Positions 40,061 to 47,399 of a stretch of DNA of 64,000 bases are shown here, one piece after another. Numbering within the stretch: the first letter of the stretch is position 1; each line of letters opens with the position of its first letter. The stretch covers positions 310,001 to 374,000 of the forward strand of contig JBJMMD010000047.1 of NCBI GenBank assembly GCA_045804965.1. The letters run 5' to 3'. Source of the stretch: CAVTUU01 sp045804965 (GTDB lineage Bacteria; Chloroflexota; Chloroflexia; Thermomicrobiales; UBA6265). The notes beneath the pieces were generated by a model. That model did not search any database. It was not told the DNA's origin and saw only the letters and a list, made by a program, of their open reading frames with translations. The position numbers and the translations under genes were made by a program.

Positions 40061-41167
40061 ATGCAGAGCAGCACAAACCGCATGGGGACAGTGGCGGTGG
40101 ACAAACTCGATTCGATACTGCAAGAGGCGCGGCGCGAGCTCGTCTCATCTGAGGCGCGCTTGGCGCAGCTATTCGAGCGCGCGAACCAAATCGCGACTTC
40201 CCTTGAGCAGGAACAAGTCGAACTTCAACGCTTCTTAGAAGAATTCGCCCTCGAACCGAGAATCTATCACCGTCCTGAACCAAAGGTGGACGGCGGATCG
40301 GGTCCGCTCTTCGATATCGACGCGATGCGCGAAGGTATTCAGGAGCTCACGACCGACCTTGGAAGATCGGTAGCCCTTCGCAACAATCTCTCAGCCGCCT
40401 TGCAATTGATTCAGCTTTGTCAAGACCAACTATCTGAGGAGCGAGCATTCCGAAATGTCCAAGACACCGCCGATGTGCGACTTCAGCAGGCGATGAACTC
40501 GGCGCGAGAAGACGAGAGGCGACGCCTCGCACGAGAGGTTCACGATGGTCCCGCTCAGGTCTTGACTAACGCCATCTACGGCGTCCAGATCGCGGAGCAG
40601 GTCGCAAAACGGGAACCAGAGAATGTCGCCGAAGAACTTAGCCGAGTTCGGCTGTTGCTGAGGGATGGAGTGGACGAAATTCGTCGCTTCATGTTCAATC
40701 TGCGTCCGTCGATCCTCGAAGAGCAGGGGCTCGCCCCCACGCTTAAGCTCCACGTTGAAAGCTACCGGAGTTTTTTTGCGCGAAATGTAGCCCTCTCGAT
40801 TGACGAGCCTTTGCCGTTAATGACTGGCGAACAGCCATTGACCATCTTTCGTGTCGTACAAGAGGCGCTCCAAAACGTGAACAAACACGCTGGCCCAGAC
40901 GCCGCTACAACGGTCGGCATTTCTTACGACGATTCTTATCTCTACCTAATCGTCAGGGACACGGGCCGGGGATTCGATCCAGAAAGTATCGTGCCCAGGC
41001 CCGGCGCGGGAGCCGGGTTGCCGGGAATGAGAGAACGGGCACGGCTTATTGGCGCCGATTTGTCAATCACGAGTGCGCCAGGGGACGGAACGGAAGTCAA
41101 TCTCAAAATGCGCCTGCGAGGGCAAACCGGGGCTCTTGGCGGGGCGGCGCCATTGACTGGTAATTGA
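40061..41167 (+). CDS. DegS/NarX-type sensor histidine kinase
   Basis: 368 residues from ATG 40061 (a TTG at 39992 is possible). An N-terminal coiled coil (about 10-60, R-R-E-L-V-S-S-E-A-R) leads to the HisKA_3 dimerisation domain with phospho-acceptor H161 in R-L-A-R-E-V-H-D-G-P-A-Q, then an HATPase domain with N-V-N-K-H-A, D-T-G-R-G-F and G-L-P-G-M-R-E-R. No transmembrane segment, so it is a cytosolic sensor as in DegS. Twelve bases upstream of its probable response regulator. Confidence 0.92.
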   Translation: MQSSTNRMGTVAVDKLDSILQEARRELVSSEARLAQLFERANQIATSLEQEQVELQRFLEEFALEPRIYHRPEPKVDGGSGPLFDIDAMREGIQELTTDLGRSVALRNNLSAALQLIQLCQDQLSEERAFRNVQDTADVRLQQAMNSAREDERRRLAREVHDGPAQVLTNAIYGVQIAEQVAKREPENVAEELSRVRLLLRDGVDEIRRFMFNLRPSILEEQGLAPTLKLHVESYRSFFARNVALSIDEPLPLMTGEQPLTIFRVVQEALQNVNKHAGPDAATTVGISYDDSYLYLIVRDTGRGFDPESIVPRPGAGAGLPGMRERARLIGADLSITSAPGDGTEVNLKMRLRGQTGALGGAAPLTGN

Positions 41168-41179
41168 GGGGGAAATGCA

Positions 41180-41872
41180 TTGAATCGCATCCAGGTTCTC
41201 ATCGTCGATGACCATCCACTGTTTCGCAGAGGCGTACGTTGGAGCCTCGAAAACGAGTCCGACATTATCGTCGTGGGCGAAGCTGCCGACGGTCCCACCG
41301 CGATCCAGCAAGCGGACCAGCTGGTCCCGGATGTCGTGCTCATCGACATCAACATGCCCCAGATGAGCGGGCTCGAAGTCACGAGAATCTTGAAGAGGCG
41401 CCATCCGCAGACCGGCGTCATCATCCTCACGATGCACGAAGATGACGAGCAACTCTTCCATGCGATCCGCGTCGGCGCCGCCGCCTATTGCACGAAGGAT
41501 GTCGAGGCTGAAGAAATCCTCAAGCTCATTCGCAAGGTCGCGCGCGGCGAATATCTCATCAACGAAAACGTGCTCTCGCGTCCGTTTGTCGCCACTCGCG
41601 TTCTCGACCAGTTCCGTGAACTCTCACAAATCGATCAAGCATCCGACAGTGTTTTTTCACCACTGACGCCGCGCGAGGTCGAGATTCTCGATTGCGTGGC
41701 GCAAGGGAACAGCAACAAGGAAATCGCGCGGATTCTCAGCATTTCAGATCAAACTGTGAAGAACCACATCACATCAATTTTGCGCAAGCTCGCGGTCAAC
41801 GACCGCACCCAGGCCGTGATTTACGCGTTGCGCCACGGTTGGATCAAACTTGGCGACGAACAAGAAGTGTAA
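41180..41872 (+). CDS. NarL/FixJ-family response regulator
   Basis: 230 residues: receiver domain with D10/D11 acidic pair, phospho-acceptor D56 in L-I-D-I-N-M-P, and conserved Lys in C-T-K-D; then a LuxR-type helix-turn-helix (L-T-P-R-E-V-E-I-L ... N-K-E-I-A-R-I-L-S-I-S-D-Q-T-V-K-N-H). TTG start with GAGGGG nine bases upstream. Cognate to the preceding kinase by position. Its stop abuts the stop of convergent mutL. Confidence 0.95.
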   Translation: MNRIQVLIVDDHPLFRRGVRWSLENESDIIVVGEAADGPTAIQQADQLVPDVVLIDINMPQMSGLEVTRILKRRHPQTGVIILTMHEDDEQLFHAIRVGAAAYCTKDVEAEEILKLIRKVARGEYLINENVLSRPFVATRVLDQFRELSQIDQASDSVFSPLTPREVEILDCVAQGNSNKEIARILSISDQTVKNHITSILRKLAVNDRTQAVIYALRHGWIKLGDEQEV

Positions 41873-43603
41873 TCAGCGTCGAGAAAACTGTTTCTCGAGA
41901 TCGGTCTGCGTCATGTGCAACATCGTCGGTCTGCCGTGCCCACAGGCGCGCGGTTGGGACGTGCGCTCAAGGGAAGCGATGAGCTCGCGCATTTCCGGCA
42001 GCGAGAGAGATTGACCGGCGCGAATCGACGTGTGACACGCCGCGCTTACCGCGACTGAATCCAACCAAGTTGTTCCCGCACCACCCTCCGCCAATTCTTG
42101 CAGAATCCGTTGTAACCTCCTGCCGAGGTCGACATTGCCGATAACCGCCGGCACTTCGCGAATTGCGACTGAACCGTTTCCGAACGACTCAATATCGAAC
42201 CCGATTTCCTTCAACTCCTCGCGCGAGCGGTCAAAAGCGCCGAGTTGGTCGGGACTGAGATCGACGATCAAGGGATCGAGCAGCGGCTGCCGTTCGACCT
42301 CTTTGAGCGCAAGCTGACTGAGAATTTTTTCGTACATGACCCGCTCATGCGCCGCATGTTGGTCGATGAGGTACATCCCTCCGGGACCCTCGGCAATGAT
42401 ATAAGTCGCGGCTACTTGTCCAAGCACGCGCAGGATTGGCACGCCGGAGGGGTGCGCACCGTTTGGCGAAAGATGATTGTTAGACGGAGACGTCGCTTCT
42501 ACGGAATGCTGATCAAGTGCTTGCGAAGCGCGAAAGGCGATCTCGCGCTGCCGATGAGCGTTGAAAAGCGGCTGAAAACTTATCGCAGGAAGTTCGTCTT
42601 GGCGCGCGCTTGACAACGCCGCGTGCGCGGCTCGTTGCACCGCCCGACAGATTGCCCGCTCGTCAACAAACTTTACCTCGGCTTTAGTAGGATGCACGTT
42701 GACGTCGACTAGCGCCGGATCGACTCCAATTCGGACGCATGCGAGTGGACGTCGGCCAACCATGAGCAGACTGTGGAACGCTTCTTCAAGTGCGAACGAC
42801 AGCGCGCGATTTTGAATCCACCGACCATTGACGAAGAAAAACAAGTCTTGGCGATGCGACCTGGTAATTTCAGGCGACGCCACCCAACCGCTGACCTTGA
42901 CGCCTGGAACGCTCGCGATTTCATCGAGCTCCGGCAAAACAAGCATTGCTCGACCAACTTCGACGCCGAACACGCCTATTGCCGCGGCCTGAAGTCCACC
43001 AGAACCGTCCGTCGCAATCGCGCGCCTGCCGTCAATCGCGAGCGCGAATTGGGCGTGCGGATTCGCCGTGGCATAGGCCGACACCGTACGCTGAATATAT
43101 GCTGACTCGGTGGAAGGCTGCCTGAGAAACTTCCGCCTGGCCGGCACGTTCGCGAACAAATTGCGAACTGTGACACTCGTTCCTGTGGTTGCGGAAATCG
43201 GCTTGACTGAATTCGCGCGCCCAAAGATGATTTGGAGTTCCGAACCGATCCGACCTGTAGCGGTTCTCGAGCGAATCGTCATCGCGGAAACCGCGGCAAT
43301 GCTCGGTAACGCCTCGCCTCGAAAACCAAGGGTGTCGAGGTGACCGAGGTCTTCAAACGCACTGAGCTTGGACGTTGCGTGACGCTGGATGGCGACTGGC
43401 AGGTCCGCGGCCGCAATTCCTTTGCCGTTGTCGGTTACTTCGATAAGATCTATGCCGCCATTGCGGATCTCTATCGTGATCGAAGTCGCGCCGGCGTCGA
43501 GCGCGTTTTCAAGCAGTTCCTTGGCAACTGACGACGGGCGCTCGACGACCTCGCCGGCGGCGATCTTCCCGATCGTTTCTTCAGTGAGCAGAGCGATCGT
43601 CAT
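41873..43603 (-). CDS. mutL: DNA mismatch repair protein MutL
   Basis: 576 residues. GHKL ATPase N-terminus with E-N-A-L-D-A-G-A, D-N-G-K-G and G-F-R-G-E-A-L motifs. The C-terminus has the endonuclease motif D414-Q-H-A-x2-E420-x4-E425 and a G-H-G-R-P-T zinc-site motif near the end, so it is a nicking MutL, as in bacteria lacking MutH. mutS is not in this window. Last gene of a minus-strand valS-mpg-mutL run. Tail-to-tail with the response regulator with no intergenic base. Confidence 0.97.
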   Translation of the reverse strand: MTIALLTEETIGKIAAGEVVERPSSVAKELLENALDAGATSITIEIRNGGIDLIEVTDNGKGIAAADLPVAIQRHATSKLSAFEDLGHLDTLGFRGEALPSIAAVSAMTIRSRTATGRIGSELQIIFGRANSVKPISATTGTSVTVRNLFANVPARRKFLRQPSTESAYIQRTVSAYATANPHAQFALAIDGRRAIATDGSGGLQAAAIGVFGVEVGRAMLVLPELDEIASVPGVKVSGWVASPEITRSHRQDLFFFVNGRWIQNRALSFALEEAFHSLLMVGRRPLACVRIGVDPALVDVNVHPTKAEVKFVDERAICRAVQRAAHAALSSARQDELPAISFQPLFNAHRQREIAFRASQALDQHSVEATSPSNNHLSPNGAHPSGVPILRVLGQVAATYIIAEGPGGMYLIDQHAAHERVMYEKILSQLALKEVERQPLLDPLIVDLSPDQLGAFDRSREELKEIGFDIESFGNGSVAIREVPAVIGNVDLGRRLQRILQELAEGGAGTTWLDSVAVSAACHTSIRAGQSLSLPEMRELIASLERTSQPRACGHGRPTMLHMTQTDLEKQFSRR

Positions 43604-43635
43604 CGGCTCTCAATCGGGCACGAGCGTGAAGCCAA

Positions 43636-44289
43636 CTACTTGCGATCTGAGTTGATCGTATCACCCGTGAGCGTCCCCAAACTCTCAATTTTCATTCCGC
43701 GGCGGTGTGCCGACACGAACGGGCATCCCGTCTCGAAGAACCGCCATGGCCGGTCCGTCGCTTTGCTAATCCCGATTCTTCCACTGGCCGATATCGAAGC
43801 GGGCGGCAGTCCGACTTCCAACCAGAGAAGATCACTCGTTACAACATCGATTCCATGGTGTTCAAGACGGACGCCAAGGGCCTGGCAAAGTCGGCCGGGG
43901 CCCGAACAGAGCAGTTCGAGTTTGTCGACTCCCCGGCGTTGGCGCATAACATCGGTGCCATCGAGCGGTTCGATTGCGCGAATTAAGACCGCCGCGGTTC
44001 GTCCTGCAGGCTCGGCGACGACGTTCAGCATGGCATGGAGACCATGCGAACGATAAATGTAGGCTATGCCCGGTTCACCGGACATCGACAGGACGCCACC
44101 GCGTTTGAGGCGCGCGGCATGCGAGGCGAGGTCCGAGGCACCAGCATAGGCTTCTGCTTCGACGATCACGCCCGAAGTCATCGCACCGCCCAGGCGAGAG
44201 CGGAGCGTACAGCCAATCAAGCAACGCGTAACCTCCAACACTGGCTTCGCAAAAAACTCGCGCGGTGTCCGACGGCCTCCTTCAGCCAC
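43636..44289 (-). CDS. mpg: 3-methyladenine DNA glycosylase (AAG/MPG family)
   Basis: Removes alkylated purines by base flipping. 217 residues. Active-site segment I-V-E-A-E-A-Y-A-G-A-S-D-L-A-S-H-A (water-activating Glu), then S-G-E-P-G-I-A-Y-I-Y-R-S-H-G-L-H and G-P-G-R-L-C-Q-A-L-G, as in the AAG fold. GTG at 44289 overlaps the valS stop by 8 bases; earlier starts would lie deep inside valS. Between two translation/repair genes, co-transcribed with valS and mutL. Confidence 0.93.
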   Translation of the reverse strand: MAEGGRRTPREFFAKPVLEVTRCLIGCTLRSRLGGAMTSGVIVEAEAYAGASDLASHAARLKRGGVLSMSGEPGIAYIYRSHGLHAMLNVVAEPAGRTAAVLIRAIEPLDGTDVMRQRRGVDKLELLCSGPGRLCQALGVRLEHHGIDVVTSDLLWLEVGLPPASISASGRIGISKATDRPWRFFETGCPFVSAHRRGMKIESLGTLTGDTINSDRK

Positions 44290-46936
44290 CGAGACTCGCC
44301 AACCGCGCCCGAAGAATTTCAATTCGGTGAACCGCTTCGGCAAGCCTTTTCCGCTGCGCTTCGACAACATGGTCCGGCGCGCGCGACAGGAACGATTCGT
44401 TCGCAAGCTGGCGTTCCGCACGCTCGCGCTCCTGTTCCGCCAATTCCAATTCCCGACGCAAGCGGCCAATTTCGACGTCGAGATCGACCAATCCCGCGAG
44501 CGGCAGCGCCGCGACGATATCGCGCGCTACGACAACAACTGCTTGATCGGTCGCTGTAGGGGCGCTGCCGAGAATCCGGAGCTTGTCTTCGCCGATACGT
44601 GCCAAGGCGCTGAGTTCGCGACGGGCACCCTCGAACGCCTGTTTCCTTTGCCCGGCGTAGATGTCGGCCTCGATCCACCGGCCTGGCTCGACATTCGCCT
44701 CCGCCCGCGCGTTGCGAATCTCGCGCACGAGGTCCATGAGCACAGCGAAATCCTCGTCAGCGATCTCGTCGCGTTCGCCCGACTCTGGCCAAGCCGCGAT
44801 CATGACGCTGTCCCCGTCGTGCGGGACCGCTTGCCACAACGCCTCGGTCGCAAAAGGGATGAATGGATGGAGCAAGCGAAGACTTCGCTCAATCACGTAC
44901 GCGAGCGTTTGGGCGACAGTCAGTTGTTCTTCCTCGGTGCCTTTGAGTCGAACCTTGGCGGCTTCTATGTACCAGTCGCAGAGTTCCGACCACACGAAAT
45001 CACGAAGTTGTCGCCCGGCCTCGCCGTAGAGGTGATTACCCAGCAACGACGTCACGTCGGTCGTGATACCGTCAAGCCTGCTGATGATCCAGCGATCGGC
45101 CAACGCAAGCTCGCCTTGCGGCCGAGCTGGTCCGTCCTCGACCATCAATATCTCGGCTTCGGCGATTGAGCGCAAAGCGAATCGCGTGGCATTCCACAGT
45201 TTGTTGACGAAGTTGCGGCTCGATTCTACCAATTGCATGCTTAGGCGCATGTCGACGCCCGGCGAGCCCTGAGTGACGAGCGCAAACCGCAACGCGTCCG
45301 CGCCGTATTCCTCGGTGATCACCGTCGGATCGAGCACGTTCCCCTTCGTCTTGCTCATCTTGGCGCCCTCGGTGTCCCGCACGGTGCCATGGAGATAAAC
45401 CGTGTGGAACGGGGGCTGTCCCATCATCTCGATGCCGAAAAAGATCATTCGGGCCACCCAGAAGAATAGGATTTCGTAGCCGGTCTCCATCACGGACGAC
45501 GGGTAGTACTTTTCCAGATCTGCGGTTCGATCCGGCCATCCGAGCGTCGAGAACGGCCAAAGGCCGGAGCTGAACCAAGTATCAAGCACATCCGGGTCCT
45601 GCCTCACTGGTCCACCGCACGATGGGCAAGACGAAAGCGTTTCTTCTTCGACGACATGCACGGCATCGCATTGCTCGCAATACCAGACCGGAATCCGATG
45701 TCCCCACCACAGTTGCCGCGAAATGCACCAATCATGGATGTTCTCCATCCAATTCAGGTAAACACCCTTGAAACGGTCGGGCACGAACGACACTGAACCG
45801 TCCCGGGCGGCGGCGATGGCCGGTTCCGCAAGCGGAGCCATGCTCACGAACCACTGCTTACTCATCAGCGGCTCGACCACCGTCCCGCAGCGCTGACAAT
45901 GCCCGACCGAGTTGACATGCGGCTCGATCTTCACGAGGGAGCCATCACGCTCGAGCCGCTCGACCACGCCCTTTCGGGCTTCGGCGATCGCCAGACCGGC
46001 GAACGGACCCGCGTTTTCATTCATCGAGCCATCGAGATTCATCACCGTCACGAACGGGAGATCATGTCGACGGCCAATTTCGAAATCGTTCGGATCGTGG
46101 GCCGGCGTCACCTTCACCGCGCCTGAACCAAACGATGCATCAACCGCTTCGTCCGCGACGATAGGAATCAGCCTTCCCAGAATCGGCAACCGAATCTGAC
46201 GACCGACTAATTGCTGATACCGTTCGTCGTCAGGATGCACAGCCACCGCCGTATCGCCCAGCATCGTTTCTGGCCTCGTCGTGGCGACGGTAATGACCTC
46301 ACCCCTGGGACTGTCGACCACGGGATAGGCGATGTGCCAGAGAAAGGAGTTCACTTCCTGGTGAATGACCTCGAGGTCCGAAAGCGCAGTCATGCAACGC
46401 GGACACCACGAGATTAAGCGCTCGCCCCGATAAATGAGCCCTTTGTCATAGAAATGCTTGAAGACTTTGCGCACCGCGCGCGTCGGGCCCGGATCCATCG
46501 TGAACGTGAACCGCGACCAATCACACGAACCACCGAGAATGCGAATCTGTTCGCGAATTCTGCCGCGAACCTCCGTCATGTAATCCCAGGTGATCTTCAA
46601 GAACAGTTCGCGCCCGAGATCGTGGCGCGTCATGCCGTCCGCGGCGATCTGCTTCTCAACAACCCATTGCCCGGCAATCCCCGCATGGTCCGCGCCGGGA
46701 AGCCACAGCGTCGGGTCGCCGAGCATGCGATGCCAACGAGTCATAATGTCCTGAATCGAAACGAAGAGTGCGTGACCAATGTGGAGTTCTCCTGTCACAT
46801 TGGGTGGAGGCATGATGACGACGAACGGCTTTCGACCAGGCACGTCTTTGGCTGCAAAGTAGCCTGCCGCGTCCCAGCGGTCATAGACCCCTCGTTCGAC
46901 TTCATGGGGCACAAAGGTTGGGCTGAGCTGTTCCAC
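44282..46936 (-). CDS. valS: valyl-tRNA synthetase
   Basis: Class I synthetase charging tRNA-Val, with an editing domain for threonine. 884 residues. HIGH motif as H-I-G-H-A, KMSKS motif as K-M-S-K-T, editing/CP1 domain with T-T-R-P-E-T-M-L-G-D-T-A, and a C-terminal coiled coil (E-L-E-L-A-E-Q-E-R-E-R-A-E-R) typical of ValRS. GTG at 46936 with AGGAGA six bases upstream; the frame's further N-terminal extension runs into the T-box and is rejected. Controlled by the T-box at 46972-47240. Confidence 0.97.
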   Translation of the reverse strand: MEQLSPTFVPHEVERGVYDRWDAAGYFAAKDVPGRKPFVVIMPPPNVTGELHIGHALFVSIQDIMTRWHRMLGDPTLWLPGADHAGIAGQWVVEKQIAADGMTRHDLGRELFLKITWDYMTEVRGRIREQIRILGGSCDWSRFTFTMDPGPTRAVRKVFKHFYDKGLIYRGERLISWCPRCMTALSDLEVIHQEVNSFLWHIAYPVVDSPRGEVITVATTRPETMLGDTAVAVHPDDERYQQLVGRQIRLPILGRLIPIVADEAVDASFGSGAVKVTPAHDPNDFEIGRRHDLPFVTVMNLDGSMNENAGPFAGLAIAEARKGVVERLERDGSLVKIEPHVNSVGHCQRCGTVVEPLMSKQWFVSMAPLAEPAIAAARDGSVSFVPDRFKGVYLNWMENIHDWCISRQLWWGHRIPVWYCEQCDAVHVVEEETLSSCPSCGGPVRQDPDVLDTWFSSGLWPFSTLGWPDRTADLEKYYPSSVMETGYEILFFWVARMIFFGIEMMGQPPFHTVYLHGTVRDTEGAKMSKTKGNVLDPTVITEEYGADALRFALVTQGSPGVDMRLSMQLVESSRNFVNKLWNATRFALRSIAEAEILMVEDGPARPQGELALADRWIISRLDGITTDVTSLLGNHLYGEAGRQLRDFVWSELCDWYIEAAKVRLKGTEEEQLTVAQTLAYVIERSLRLLHPFIPFATEALWQAVPHDGDSVMIAAWPESGERDEIADEDFAVLMDLVREIRNARAEANVEPGRWIEADIYAGQRKQAFEGARRELSALARIGEDKLRILGSAPTATDQAVVVVARDIVAALPLAGLVDLDVEIGRLRRELELAEQERERAERQLANESFLSRAPDHVVEAQRKRLAEAVHRIEILRARLASLGG

Positions 46937-46971
46937 GGCGCATCTCCTGAATTCGAACGCGAACGGCAATG

Positions 46972-47007
46972 AAAAAACCCGCCTCGCGCGTCGTGCGCAA
47001 GGGCGGG
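46972..47007 (-). terminator. T-box terminator of valS
   Basis: CCCGCCCTTGCGC pairs with GCGCGAGGCGGG-type bases (13 pairs, one G-U) around a 5-base loop, followed by TTTTTT on the minus strand. Competes with the T-box antiterminator. Confidence 0.9.
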
Positions 47008-47240
47008 CATGCTCCGCGGTACCACCTCGCTTCGGCGACAACAAAGCGCTGCCGCTCTCTTTGGCGCGATAACGGGCGCACCCGGAATGGTCTCAGGGGA
47101 GTTCTTCCCTTGAACCTTCGCCTCGCGAGCGACTTCGACGGCCGGCGTTCCTACGGGACTTTCAGCGTGGTGCCCCGCTCTCTCGTGAAACCAGCGCTGC
47201 CTACTCCTCTCGGTCCTCGGCGCGCGATTGTGGAGCAGAT
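46972..47240 (-). ncRNA. T-box leader of valS (specifier GUC)
   Basis: On the minus strand the T-box AGGTGGTACCGCGG occupies 47014-47027. Upstream, stem I has AGTA after helix CGAG, and its partner strand CTCG (47126-47129) is preceded by GTC plus G, making GUC (47131-47133, Val) the specifier, which fits valS. A 13-bp terminator (46978-47007) followed by six U residues (46972-46977) ends the leader. Uncharged tRNA-Val should pair with GUC and the T-box to favour readthrough. The 5' limit is approximate. Confidence 0.93.
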
Positions 47241-47243
47241 TCT

Positions 47244-47268
47244 CACATTCACCGCGCCGATATGTCAA
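47244..47268 (-). promoter_or_regulatory. candidate promoter of the valS T-box transcript
   Basis: Minus-strand TTGACA (47263-47268) is a perfect -35; an 18-base spacer leads to GAGAAT (four of six -10 matches), with a TGT extended element near it. Placed just upstream of stem I. Confidence 0.5.
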
Positions 47269-47343
47269 CAAGAACCGGGCCTCAATCTTTCGACGTTGAG
47301 AGGGTGTACGGCCACCAATCCCGCGTGGTAAACTTCCCGTTTA

Positions 47344-47357
47344 CGATCGTATGTTCG
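47344..47357 (+). promoter_or_regulatory. LexA/SOS-box-like site upstream of uvrA
   Basis: CGATCGTATGTTCG matches 13 of 14 positions of the Gram-positive LexA box CGAACRNRYGTTYG, 42 bases before the uvrA ATG. uvrA is a standard SOS gene. Whether this organism's LexA uses this motif is not known. Confidence 0.55.
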
Positions 47358-47399
47358 AATCACAGATAGCGGCTTCAAGGCCGGAACCAGGAAGAGCCC

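Noticed and set aside
44327..45169. 280-codon frame antisense to valS
   Set aside because: No start signal or domain; valS is certain.
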